Assembly (NCBI GenBank): GCA_021779205.1
Contig: JAJYBE010000018.1
Coordinates: 1-17,857, forward strand
From: a bacterium
Lineage (GTDB): Bacteria; Patescibacteriota; Minisyncoccia; Moranbacterales; UBA2206
Direction of reading: 5' to 3'
DNA: 17,857 nucleotides
Part shown: positions 7,199 to 13,899 of the stretch, piece after piece
Numbering within the stretch: position 1 is the stretch's first letter
Layout: each line of letters begins with the position of its first letter
Notes under the pieces: generated by a model
Databases searched by the model: none
The model's input: the letters and a program-made list of their open reading frames with translations, nothing else
Told to the model about the DNA's origin: nothing
Position numbers and translations under genes: made by a program

Positions 7199-7227
7199 TT
7201 GACAAAAAATCAGGGATGTTTTAATAT
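7199..7227 (+). promoter_or_regulatory. Consensus sigma70 promoter of the secE-nusG-rplK-rplA operon
   Basis: A perfect TTGACA (7199-7204) and TAATAT (7222-7227) are separated by exactly 17 bases. Transcription would start near 7234, about 43 bases before secE. This is the closest match to the consensus seen in the window and sits where a strong promoter for a translation operon is expected. Confidence 0.68.
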
Positions 7228-7236
7228 AGAGAAGCA

Positions 7237-7256
7237 AAAAGCCCAAAGGGGCTTTT
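7237..7256 (+). terminator. Hairpin AAAAGCCC/GGGCTTTT, terminator-like, in the predicted secE leader
   Basis: AAAAGCCC (7237-7244) pairs perfectly with GGGCTTTT (7249-7256) around the loop AAAG. The A/T-flanked GC stem is the shape of an intrinsic terminator, yet it lies just downstream of the predicted start near 7234. It may stop readthrough from the relic region, act as a 5'-end hairpin stabilising the mRNA, or attenuate the operon. Its own T-run is only the four T of the stem. Confidence 0.5.
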
Positions 7257-7276
7257 AAAAAAGCTTAAAAAGGTTT

Positions 7277-7468
7277 ATGCGAAAAAATAAAGCCTTTAAA
7301 TTTTTAGAGGAAGCCAAGGCGGAACTTTCTAAAGTGAATTGGCCAACCAAACAACAAACAATCGGTTACACGATAACGGTGGTTGGAATCAGTTTAGTAT
7401 TGTCGCTTTTTTTAGGTGGTCTAGATTTTGTGTTTGAGTATTTATTAAAAACATTTATTTTAAAATAG
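7277..7468 (+). CDS. secE: Preprotein translocase subunit SecE
   Basis: This 63-residue protein has the length and layout of the short bacterial SecE. A basic N-terminal amphipathic helix (FKFLEEAKAELSKVNWP, residues 8-23) contains the conserved K-x-x-W-P signature. A single membrane helix follows at about residues 30-57. SecE clamps the two halves of the SecY channel and is essential for protein export. It is the first gene of the conserved secE-nusG-rplK-rplA cluster, 27 bases before nusG. An AAAAAGG four bases before the ATG may serve as ribosome binding site. Confidence 0.96.
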   Translation: MRKNKAFKFLEEAKAELSKVNWPTKQQTIGYTITVVGISLVLSLFLGGLDFVFEYLLKTFILK

Positions 7469-7495
7469 TAATAATTAGTTTTTAGGCAAAAAACA

Positions 7496-8041
7496 ATGGC
7501 AAAACAATCGCAACATCACGGAAGATCCTGGTATGTTCTCCATACATATTCCGGATACGAAGACAATGTATCTCGCAATTTAAAACAGAGAATTGAATCA
7601 ATGGATATGCAGGATTTTATTTTTGATGTAATGGTTCCTATAGAAAAAAAAATTAAAATTAAAGGCGGGAAAAGAACCATTATCGAAGAACGCATTTATC
7701 CCGGGTATGTTTTAGTTGATATGATTGTAACGGACGCCTCTTGGTATGTTGTGCGTAATACCCCGAATGTTACGGGATTTATTGGTCTCGGAACAACCCC
7801 AACTCCGGTTGATCCTCGTGAAATTGAAATGCTTAAAAAGCGTATGGGTGTTTCTGAACCGAAATATAAAATGGATATAGAGGCGGGCGAAACGGTAAAA
7901 ATAATTGATGGTCCCTTCAAGGATTTTGATGGAAAAGTAAATGAAGTGGATGAAGAAAAGGGTCGGGTGAAGGTTTTAGTTTCTATTTTTGGACGAGAAA
8001 CTCCGGTTGAATTGGATTTTTTGCAGATTAATAAATTATAA
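7496..8041 (+). CDS. nusG: Transcription termination/antitermination factor NusG
   Basis: This 181-residue protein has the normal two-domain length. The NGN domain begins with SWYVLHTYSGYEDNVSRNLK (residues 11-30) and carries RIYPGYVLVDM (66-76) and TPNVTGFIG (89-97), the RNA polymerase clamp-binding face. The C-terminal KOW domain is residues 131-181 (GETVKIIDGPFKDFDGKV). NusG bridges RNA polymerase to the leading ribosome or Rho and controls elongation. Its place between secE and rplK is the standard one. No fusion or truncation is seen. Confidence 0.97.
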   Translation: MAKQSQHHGRSWYVLHTYSGYEDNVSRNLKQRIESMDMQDFIFDVMVPIEKKIKIKGGKRTIIEERIYPGYVLVDMIVTDASWYVVRNTPNVTGFIGLGTTPTPVDPREIEMLKKRMGVSEPKYKMDIEAGETVKIIDGPFKDFDGKVNEVDEEKGRVKVLVSIFGRETPVELDFLQINKL

Positions 8042-8064
8042 TTAAATCTAAAAGTATTATCAAT

Positions 8065-8490
8065 ATGGCTAAAAAAATTAAAACAGTAATTAAATTGCAA
8101 ATTCAAGCGGGAAAAGCTAATCCGGCGCCTCCGGTTGGTCCGGCCTTGGGACAGCATGGAATTAATATCGGTGATTTTTGCGCTAAATTCAACGATGCAA
8201 CTAAAGATAAGCTGGGCGATATTATTCCAGCAGAAATAACGATTTTTGAGGATAGAAGTTTCACTTTTATCTTAAAAACTCCACCTGCTTCAGATCTTTT
8301 GCGTAAAGCGGCCGGAGCGGAAAAAGGAGCGGGAAATCCGTTGAAGGATAAGATTGGAACAATTACACAATCAAAATTGAGAGAAATTGCCGAGAAAAAA
8401 ATTGTTGATTTAAATGCTGAGGATGTTGAAAGTGCAATGAAAATCATTGCTGGAACAGCCAGATCGATGGGAGTAAAAATTGAAAATTAA
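8065..8490 (+). CDS. rplK: 50S ribosomal protein L11 (uL11)
   Basis: This 141-residue protein has the expected length. The N-terminal domain has the signature QAGKANPAPPVGPALGQHG (residues 14-32), which contacts the GTPase-associated centre. The C-terminal domain binds the 1070 region of 23S rRNA and has the usual DLLRKAAGAEKGAG and GTARSMG segments. It lies 23 bases after nusG. Unlike in E. coli, no L1 binding site is visible before it; that site lies after it, before rplA. Confidence 0.97.
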   Translation: MAKKIKTVIKLQIQAGKANPAPPVGPALGQHGINIGDFCAKFNDATKDKLGDIIPAEITIFEDRSFTFILKTPPASDLLRKAAGAEKGAGNPLKDKIGTITQSKLREIAEKKIVDLNAEDVESAMKIIAGTARSMGVKIEN

Positions 8491-8521
8491 TTTTTTTTGT
8501 TATTTTATTAATATTTTAATC

Positions 8522-8554
8522 AGTGGGAGATTTTAAAAAATCGCTAATACCACA
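8522..8554 (+). promoter_or_regulatory. Ribosomal protein L1 binding site (autoregulatory leader) before rplA
   Basis: GTGGGAG (8523-8529) and AATACCAC (8546-8553) are the two conserved strands of the L1-binding helix in 23S rRNA, where the same GGUGGGAG and AAAUACCACC strands face each other. GTGG pairs with CCAC. A second helix, GATTTT/AAAATC (8529-8534 with 8537-8542), closes the loop. The site ends 9 bases before the rplA ATG at 8563, so L1 binding should mask the start region and repress its own translation. L1 feedback through an rRNA-mimicking mRNA site is established in E. coli, where the site precedes rplK. Here it sits between the two genes. Confidence 0.85.
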
Positions 8555-8562
8555 AAAACTAT

Positions 8563-9252
8563 ATGACACACGGAAAAAAGTATCGTGCAGTGGCGGAGAA
8601 GTTGGACAAAGAAAAAAGCTATTCTCTGGAAGAAGCTTTGCAACTCATTAGAGACAATAAAATCGCCAAATTTGACGAATCGGTTGAGGTGCATATTAAA
8701 ACCGGAATTGACCCGAAAAAAACCGATCAGCAAATTCGTAGCGCAGTTTCATTGCCGAATGGAACGGGAAAAACTAAACGCGTAGCGGTGATTACTTCTA
8801 TCGGTGCGATTGAGGCAAAAAATTCCGGTGCTGAAATAGTTGGTGGAGAGGAGATGATTGCGGAGATAAAAAGTGGAAAAATATTTTCTCAAAACGGTGG
8901 CTTTGATGTTTTGATTGCAACACCGGAAATGATGCCGAAATTGGCTGTTGTCGCAAAAATATTGGGACCGAAAGGTTTAATGCCTAATCCGAAAACGGAA
9001 ACAGTTACTACGAAAATTAAAGAAACGGTCGATGCTCTAAAGAAAGGTCGCGCAGCCTACAAAACTGATAACTCCGGCAATATTCATCAAGTAGTTGGAA
9101 AACTTTCTTTTACCGATGAAAGACTTTTGGAAAATATCAAAGCTTTCTTGGAAAGCGTAGAAAAGGCCAAGCCGGCATCTTTTAAGGGAAAATTGATAAA
9201 AAATATTTCTCTTTGTTCGACAATGGGAGTAGGCGTGAAAGTGGCTATCTAG
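8563..9252 (+). CDS. rplA: 50S ribosomal protein L1 (uL1)
   Basis: This 229-residue protein matches bacterial L1 length. It has the N-terminal YSLEEALQLIRDNKIAKFDE segment, the inner domain (GAEIVGGEEMIAEIKSGK, FDVLIATPEMM), the signature LGPKGLMPNPKTETVT (residues 141-156), and the C-terminal GKLSFTDERLLENI return to domain I. It builds the mobile L1 stalk and contacts E-site tRNA. Translation is probably self-limited through the L1 site just upstream. The usual rplJ-rplL pair does not follow; a P-loop kinase gene does. Some CPR lineages are reported to lack L1, so its presence narrows the placement slightly. Confidence 0.97.
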   Translation: MTHGKKYRAVAEKLDKEKSYSLEEALQLIRDNKIAKFDESVEVHIKTGIDPKKTDQQIRSAVSLPNGTGKTKRVAVITSIGAIEAKNSGAEIVGGEEMIAEIKSGKIFSQNGGFDVLIATPEMMPKLAVVAKILGPKGLMPNPKTETVTTKIKETVDALKKGRAAYKTDNSGNIHQVVGKLSFTDERLLENIKAFLESVEKAKPASFKGKLIKNISLCSTMGVGVKVAI

Positions 9253-9327
9253 TTTGATTTTGGATAAAATAAATTTTTGTGTATGTTTTTTTGTGTTGGT
9301 TTATTTTATATTTTTTAAAAAAACAAA

Positions 9328-9891
9328 ATGGATAAAAAAATCATTGTAGGATTGATTGGAGAAAAGGGTGCGGGAAAGGGAACTGTTTCCGGCTATTTGA
9401 CGGAAAAATACAACGCCAAACATTATGGCACTTCAAAAATATTGCGTCGCACATTGGAAGATTTGCATTTGCCGATTACGCGGGATAATTTAATTAAATT
9501 GGCGCTGGTGCTTAAGGAAGGTTATGGTCCGTCCGTGATTATTGATTCGTTAATTCTTGATATGGAAAAAGATATTGCCAATGTGATTATCGCCGATGGT
9601 ATTCGTATGCATGGCGATGTTGATCCTTTTCGTAAAAAATATGGCGCGAATTTTTTCTTGGTTTATGTTACTGCCGATTTAAGGTTGCGTTATGAGCGCA
9701 CAATATTACGCAAAGAAAAAATAGGAGAAGCCGATGCCACATTGGAACAATTCCTGGAAGAAGAGGGGAAGTTGACAGAAATTTCTATTCATGAAATTGG
9801 AAGAGCCGCTGAATTTAAACTGGATAATAATGGAACAGCCGAAGATTTGAAAAAACAAGTTGATGCAATGATGGCAAAAATCTTGGCATGA
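9328..9891 (+). CDS. P-loop NTPase, (d)NMP/dephospho-CoA kinase-like
   Basis: This 187-residue single-domain P-loop protein begins with GLIGEKGAGKGTVSGYL, a Walker A of the adenylate-kinase type (Gly11, Gly16, Lys17, Gly18, Thr19). DVDPFRKKYGANFFLVYVTA and LRLRYERTILRKEK resemble the core and LID region of nucleoside-monophosphate or dephospho-CoA kinases, with Arg residues that would bind phosphates. NVIIADGIRM (about residues 85-94) takes the Walker B position. It is probably a small-molecule phosphoryltransferase. The substrate cannot be read. It is too unlike Adk, Cmk or Tmk in its lid to name. It follows rplA after 75 bases and ends 18 bases from the convergent pth gene. It ends at TGA. 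Confidence 0.78.
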   Translation: MDKKIIVGLIGEKGAGKGTVSGYLTEKYNAKHYGTSKILRRTLEDLHLPITRDNLIKLALVLKEGYGPSVIIDSLILDMEKDIANVIIADGIRMHGDVDPFRKKYGANFFLVYVTADLRLRYERTILRKEKIGEADATLEQFLEEEGKLTEISIHEIGRAAEFKLDNNGTAEDLKKQVDAMMAKILA

Positions 9892-9909
9892 TTTCTATGA
9901 ATTGAAAAA

Positions 9910-10446
9910 TTAGAATAAATTTGAGATTTTTTCAAAAATTTTCATCTCATTTTTTTCAATCTCTTCTATTTCCGTTTTTTTAAATTTTCCCAAAACAAAA
10001 TCACTAGTTTCTCCGTGGGGAAAAGCGGTATCATTATTTTCAATTCCAATACGCAATCGTTTAAATTGTTTCGTGCCAAGTGTGTCGATAATATTTTGAA
10101 CGCCATTATGTCCGGCGGAAGATGAATCAAACGCCAGCTTATATTTTCCGCAAGGAATGTCTTTGTCATCGTGAATAACTAACAAATCCTCTGGTTTTAA
10201 TTTGTAGAAAGCTAAAATTTTTTGTGTTGCAGTGCCGGAGAGATTCATGAATGTTTGCGGTTTAGCTAGTATGATTTTTTTTTCATTTAAAGTTCCCTCG
10301 GAAATCTCCGCTTCCAGCTTTTTATTTAAGCTGAAATTGGAAAAATTCCAAGTGGTTTGCAGTTTATCCAAAAAAATAAAACCAATATTATGGCGTGTTT
10401 TTTCGTAGGTTTTTCCGGGATTGCCTAATCCGATAATCAGTTTCAT
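9910..10446 (-). CDS. pth: Peptidyl-tRNA hydrolase
   Basis: This minus-strand protein has 178 residues, slightly shorter than the usual 185-195. It begins MKLIIGLGNPGKTYEKTRHN with Asn9 and catalytic His19. LAKPQTFMNLSG (60-71) carries Asn68, VIHDDKDIP carries Asp93, and AGHNG carries Asn114, which completes the known active site. The enzyme releases peptides from prematurely dropped peptidyl-tRNA and is essential. It is the only clear minus-strand gene in the window, convergent with the P-loop kinase and divergent from lepB. A perfect 18-bp palindrome, ATTTTTTAATTAAAAAAT (10458-10475), lies just before its start. Confidence 0.96.
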   Translation of the reverse strand: MKLIIGLGNPGKTYEKTRHNIGFIFLDKLQTTWNFSNFSLNKKLEAEISEGTLNEKKIILAKPQTFMNLSGTATQKILAFYKLKPEDLLVIHDDKDIPCGKYKLAFDSSSAGHNGVQNIIDTLGTKQFKRLRIGIENNDTAFPHGETSDFVLGKFKKTEIEEIEKNEMKIFEKISNLF

Positions 10447-10637
10447 AGGAATTAATTATTTTTTAATTAAAAAATAGGTAAATCAATCTTTGTTTATAGT
10501 ATAATTTGAAATTGAATTTTTGCCAATAAGAAGGGAAAAGAGTCCTTGCCAAAACAATAAATTTCTGCTATGCTTGGAATATTAACGATTACGTCGTTTT
10601 TTGAAGGTTTAATTATAAAAAAATCAAATACTGATTT
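10447..10637. other. Divergent pth/lepB intergenic region
   Basis: No gene is visible in these 191 bases. They hold an AT palindrome near pth (10458-10475), an isolated TATAAT at 10500-10505 without a good -35, the lepB promoter (10546-10574), and a short hairpin AACGA-TTACG-TCGTT (10584-10598) followed by three more T. Confidence 0.5.
10546..10574 (+). promoter_or_regulatory. Predicted extended -10 promoter for lepB
   Basis: TTGCCA (10546-10551) and TATGCT (10569-10574) are separated by 17 bases, and the -10 box is preceded by TGC, an extended -10 element. Transcription would begin near 10581, about 57 bases before the lepB ATG, and may continue through hisS, the HIT gene, rpsU and the yqeY-like gene. 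Confidence 0.58.
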
Positions 10638-11276
10638 ATGCAAGAAGAAAATCAAAATAAAGAAAGCCAAAAAGAGAATGATGAATCGGGCTATGTCGGT
10701 ATCGGGGGGTTTATCTTGGAGATAATAAAAATTGTTTTACTTGCTTTTATTATTATTGTGCCAATTAGAGTTTTTTTGTTTCAGCCGTTTTTTGTTCAAG
10801 GCGCTTCAATGGAACCAAATTTTGAAAATGATCAATATTTGATTATTAACGAATTTGGTTATAAGAAAACCGCCATTGCGTTTAATAATATTAATTTTTT
10901 CTCAGTTAATCCTTTTCGAAAAATAGATAGGCAAAAGGTTTTGGTTTTTCGCTATCCGAAAGATCCCAGCAAGTATTTTATAAAAAGAGTAATTGGCCTT
11001 CCCGGTGAGAAGGTGGAAATAAAAGATGGATTGGTAAGAATATACAACAAGGAAAATCCAAATGGATTTATTCTTGACGAAAAAAAATATCTCGCCGATA
11101 CGGTTAAAACGACCGGGGATATGGTGATAACATTAAAAGATAATGAATATTTTATGATGGGTGATAATCGAATGTTCAGCTCTGATTCTCGCTATTGGGG
11201 GCCGGTGAGCGACGATCTTATTATCGGAGAAGTGGCGCTGAGAGCTTGGCCGCTAAACGAGATTAGAATGTTTTAA
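10638..11276 (+). CDS. lepB: Signal peptidase I
   Basis: This 212-residue type I signal peptidase has a charged cytoplasmic N-terminus (1-20), one membrane helix (about 24-48), and an external catalytic domain. The nucleophile is Ser57 in QGASMEPNF. The general base is Lys116 in YFIKRVIGLPGE. The last conserved box is MGDNRMFSSDSRYWG. It cleaves signal peptides from exported proteins at the outer face of the membrane. The secreted protein at 16750 is a candidate client. It is expressed from its own predicted promoter and is 23 bases from hisS. Confidence 0.96.
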   Translation: MQEENQNKESQKENDESGYVGIGGFILEIIKIVLLAFIIIVPIRVFLFQPFFVQGASMEPNFENDQYLIINEFGYKKTAIAFNNINFFSVNPFRKIDRQKVLVFRYPKDPSKYFIKRVIGLPGEKVEIKDGLVRIYNKENPNGFILDEKKYLADTVKTTGDMVITLKDNEYFMMGDNRMFSSDSRYWGPVSDDLIIGEVALRAWPLNEIRMF

Positions 11277-11299
11277 TTTTTTTTAATTAATTTATACGA

Positions 11300-12718
11300 A
11301 TGCTTATGCCAAAGAAAAAGCTTCTTGGAAAAAAATCTGTCAAGGCGATAAAAAAAAATACACCGAAAAAAATAAAAGCGGAAAAAACAAAAGAAGCTCC
11401 GTTGTTATTGCAAACGCTTCGCGGAATGAAAGATGTTTTGCCACAGGATCAGCCCTATTGGGAGCAAGTGCGCAGGGTCAGCGAGCGTTTGGCGCGTGAT
11501 TATGGATTTTTGCGTTTGGATGTTCCGATTATGGAATATGCAAATCTTTTTGTGCGCAATATTGGCGAGGGAACGGATATTGTGGAAAAGGAAATGTACG
11601 CGTTTGTTACTCGCGGAGGAGACAAGGTTGCTCTCCGTCCGGAATTGACTGCCGGAAATTGCCGTTCCTATATCCAGCATGGAATGCACACATTGTCAAA
11701 ACCGGTTAAGCTTTTTTCAACCGGACCGGTTTATCGTTATGAAAGACCTCAAGATGGTCGTTATCGCGAGCATCATCAAATTAATTTTGATGCATTTGGC
11801 GAGCAAGATCCCATCTTGGATGCGCAAATTATTCAAGTGGCTTATCGCCTAGTTCAGTTATTGGGAATAAAATCAGTTCAAATTCAAGTTAATTCAATTG
11901 GTTGCCCGGTTTGTCGAAAAAATTATCGTGATCTTTTGGTTAGTTATTTGGAATCAAAAAAAAGTAAATTATGTCAAGATTGTAAACGTAGACTAACTAT
12001 CAATCCGTTGCGAGTTTTGGATTGCAAAGAGGATAAATGTTCTCAGATAGCATCCATTGCGCCACAATCCGTTGATCATTTGTGTGATGATTGTCGCTCG
12101 CATTTTAAAACATTATTGGAATATTTGGACGAATTGGAATTGCCTTATTCGATCAATCCGCACCTTGTGCGCGGGTTGGATTATTACACAAAAACAGTGT
12201 TTGAAGTTTGGTCGGGAGAGGAGGCTGGTAAGCAGGGCGCGTTGTTTGGCGGTGGGCGTTATGATCGTTTAATTAAATCAATGGGAGGAGAAGACACGCC
12301 GGCAATTGGTTTTGGCATGGGAGTGGAGCGTATAATTGTTGAAATGAAAAGAGTTCAAGCTAAAGCGTATAAGCCCCCAAAGCCACGCATATTTTTGGCT
12401 CAGTTGGGAATTTTGGCTAAAAGAAAAAGCTTGAAATTATTTACTGATTTGGAAAAGAACGGTATTTTGATGGCGGAAAGTTTTGGTCGCGGCAGTCTAA
12501 AATCGCAACTCAAAATCGCTAATCGTTTAGGCGCGGAAATAACTTTGATTCTTGGTCAAAAAGAGGCATTGGATGGGACGGTGATTATAAAAAATATGGC
12601 AACGGGAGCGCAAGAAACGGTTGATATGGAAAAATTAGTTGATATTATCAAGAAAAAATTAAAAACCGATAATGTTGTTATATATCATAATGGCGAATGC
12701 GATCATAATCAGCAATAA
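11300..12718 (+). CDS. hisS: Histidyl-tRNA synthetase
   Basis: This 472-residue class II synthetase has motif 1 around residues 55-75, ALRPELT (111-117), motif 2 RYERPQDGRYREHHQIN (146-162), the HisA box RGLDYYTKTVFE (291-302), GGGRYD (317-322) and motif 3 near IGFGMGVERII. A Cys-rich insertion carries Cys202, Cys205, Cys225 and Cys228, the zinc-knuckle pattern seen in many bacterial HisRS. The C-terminal anticodon domain is complete. The odd part is the first 35 residues, a Lys-rich extension (KKSVKAIKKNTPKKIKAEKT) ahead of the normal start region TLRGMKDVLP. ATG 11300 and ATG 11306 are both possible starts, and no ribosome binding site distinguishes them. No start between the extension and the core is seen, so the extension is probably translated. 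Confidence 0.96.
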   Translation: MLMPKKKLLGKKSVKAIKKNTPKKIKAEKTKEAPLLLQTLRGMKDVLPQDQPYWEQVRRVSERLARDYGFLRLDVPIMEYANLFVRNIGEGTDIVEKEMYAFVTRGGDKVALRPELTAGNCRSYIQHGMHTLSKPVKLFSTGPVYRYERPQDGRYREHHQINFDAFGEQDPILDAQIIQVAYRLVQLLGIKSVQIQVNSIGCPVCRKNYRDLLVSYLESKKSKLCQDCKRRLTINPLRVLDCKEDKCSQIASIAPQSVDHLCDDCRSHFKTLLEYLDELELPYSINPHLVRGLDYYTKTVFEVWSGEEAGKQGALFGGGRYDRLIKSMGGEDTPAIGFGMGVERIIVEMKRVQAKAYKPPKPRIFLAQLGILAKRKSLKLFTDLEKNGILMAESFGRGSLKSQLKIANRLGAEITLILGQKEALDGTVIIKNMATGAQETVDMEKLVDIIKKKLKTDNVVIYHNGECDHNQQ

Positions 12719-12739
12719 GAAAATAACATAAAATAAAGT

Positions 12740-13093
12740 ATGTGCGTATTTTGCAGAGTCATTAAAGGAGAAATTCCGGCCGACAAGGTCTATGAAAATG
12801 AATATATTCTGGCTTTTCGAGATATTAATCCGCTTGCGCCCGTACATATTCTAATTATTCCCAAAAGACACATTGAAAGTATTAACAATTTGGAAGATTT
12901 CGATACCGAATTAGTTGGAAAAATGATTTTAGTTGCCAAGAAAATCGCAGTTGATTTGAATATTTCGGAAAAAGGGTATAAACTATTATTTCGGGTTGGA
13001 GATTGGGGCGGGCAAGAGGTGCCGCATATTCATTTGCACCTGATTGGCGGAGTTAAATTATATGAAAATATTCGTCCTTGGACAAATATTTAA
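12740..13093 (+). CDS. HIT-family (histidine triad) nucleotide-binding protein
   Basis: This 117-residue protein has the normal Hint-type length. The histidine triad is VPHIHLHLIGG with His96, His98 and His100, where the middle His is the expected nucleophile. The N-terminus MCVFCRVIKGEIP carries a CxxC pair typical of zinc-binding HINT proteins. The family hydrolyses nucleoside phosphoramidates or AMP-linked compounds. The physiological substrate is rarely known. It sits between hisS (21 bases) and rpsU (26 bases), probably in the same transcript. Confidence 0.94.
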   Translation: MCVFCRVIKGEIPADKVYENEYILAFRDINPLAPVHILIIPKRHIESINNLEDFDTELVGKMILVAKKIAVDLNISEKGYKLLFRVGDWGGQEVPHIHLHLIGGVKLYENIRPWTNI

Positions 13094-13104
13094 ATAATAT
13101 TGTT

Positions 13105-13114
13105 AGAAAGGAGG
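13105..13114 (+). promoter_or_regulatory. Strong ribosome binding site for rpsU
   Basis: AGAAAGGAGG is the best Shine-Dalgarno match in the window and lies five bases before the ATG at 13120. It decides the rpsU start in favour of 13120 over an in-frame upstream ATG at 13078 that overlaps the HIT gene. Confidence 0.85.
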
Positions 13115-13119
13115 TTTTT

Positions 13120-13374
13120 ATGATTGAAGTAAATAGAAAAGATCGTGAATCGCCGGAAAGTCTGATTAGACGTTTTAGTCGCAGAATTCAACAAAGCGGT
13201 GTTTTGGTGCGTGCGAGAAAGGTGCGTTTTCGTTCTGAAGGAAAAAGTAAGACAGAAATGCGACAAGGCGCGATGTATAAAGTTAAAGTGCGAAAAGTTG
13301 TTAATCATTTGAAAAAAATAGGTAAATTTGATGAGCAAAATTTTAGAAATGTTAAAAAGAAGTTGATCAAATAA
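13120..13374 (+). CDS. rpsU: 30S ribosomal protein S21 (bS21), long form
   Basis: This 84-residue basic protein starts at the ATG following a strong ribosome binding site. MIEVNRKDRESPESLIRRFS matches the bS21 core in which the (D/E)S-ESL-RRF pattern is conserved, and RRIQQSGVLVRARKVRF continues it. The C-terminal 35 residues (KVRKVVNHLKKIGKFDEQNF) extend beyond a typical 58-70 residue S21, as is common in CPR. bS21 sits near the anti-Shine-Dalgarno at the platform of the 30S subunit. The downstream yqeY-like gene starts 9 bases later; the rpsU-yqeY pairing is frequent in bacteria. Confidence 0.88.
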   Translation: MIEVNRKDRESPESLIRRFSRRIQQSGVLVRARKVRFRSEGKSKTEMRQGAMYKVKVRKVVNHLKKIGKFDEQNFRNVKKKLIK

Positions 13375-13383
13375 GAAAAAAAT

Positions 13384-13836
13384 ATGCTAAAACAACAAAT
13401 ACTTGATGATTTAAAATTAGCGATGAAAAGCGGTGATGGAGATAGGCGGGATGTTCTTCGCATGCTTGATTCGATGATCAAGAATGTTGAAATTGAAAAG
13501 AAGAAAAGAGAAAGCGGACTTGATGATGAGGAGGTGCAAGAGGTGGTTGCAAAAGCCGTGAAACAAAGAAAAGATGCTTCTATGCAATATCTTTCAGGGG
13601 GAAGGCCAGATCTTTCTGAAAAGGAGAATAAAGAAATTGAAATCCTGTCTGTTTATTTGCCAAAACAGCTTGATGAAAATGCGGTGCGAGAAACTGTGAG
13701 AGCGGTAATCGCTCAAGTTGGTGCAAGTGGTATGACGGATATCGGGAAAGTTATGGGAAGCGCGATGGGAAAACTTAAAGGCAAGACAGATGGTAATTTG
13801 GTGAAAAAAATTGTTGAAGAAGAGCTGAAAAAATAG
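13384..13836 (+). CDS. GatB/YqeY domain-containing protein
   Basis: This 150-residue protein has the usual YqeY length. MLKQQILDDLKLAMKSGDGD and RRDVLRMLDSMIKNVEIEKK match the first helices, ASMQYLSGGRPDL the middle, and the C-terminal helical bundle ends GKVMGSAMGKLKGKTDGNLV. The C-terminal part is homologous to the tRNA-contacting tail of GatB, the amidotransferase subunit. The biochemical role is unsettled; a link to tRNA or translation is inferred from homology and from the rpsU neighbour. It is the last gene before a strong terminator. Confidence 0.93.
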   Translation: MLKQQILDDLKLAMKSGDGDRRDVLRMLDSMIKNVEIEKKKRESGLDDEEVQEVVAKAVKQRKDASMQYLSGGRPDLSEKENKEIEILSVYLPKQLDENAVRETVRAVIAQVGASGMTDIGKVMGSAMGKLKGKTDGNLVKKIVEEELKK

Positions 13837-13852
13837 TTTTTCAAAAAAATAA

Positions 13853-13884
13853 CAAAAACCGTTCTTTTTTTGGAGCGGTTTTTG
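13853..13884 (+). terminator. Intrinsic terminator closing the lepB-yqeY unit
   Basis: CAAAAACCGTTC (13853-13864) pairs with GAGCGGTTTTTG (13873-13884) over 12 bp with one G-T pair, around an 8-base loop rich in T. The A-run before and T-run inside the stem would let it act in both directions. The next gene starts only 15 bases later, at 13900. Confidence 0.75.
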
Positions 13885-13899
13885 TGTTAGCATATTATT

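Noticed and set aside
9889..9891. Possible recoding of TGA as glycine (Gracilibacteria-type code)
   Set aside because: TGA terminates this kinase and gltX (16736-16738) at sensible protein ends, so TGA is a stop here.
13078..13119. Upstream start of rpsU overlapping the HIT gene
   Set aside because: The strong AGAAAGGAGG at 13105-13114 and the family N-terminus both place the start at 13120.
13870..13898. TTGGAG-N17-TATTAT as promoter of the RNA ligase-like gene
   Set aside because: The -35 match is poor, it overlaps the terminator stem, and transcription would begin inside the coding region.
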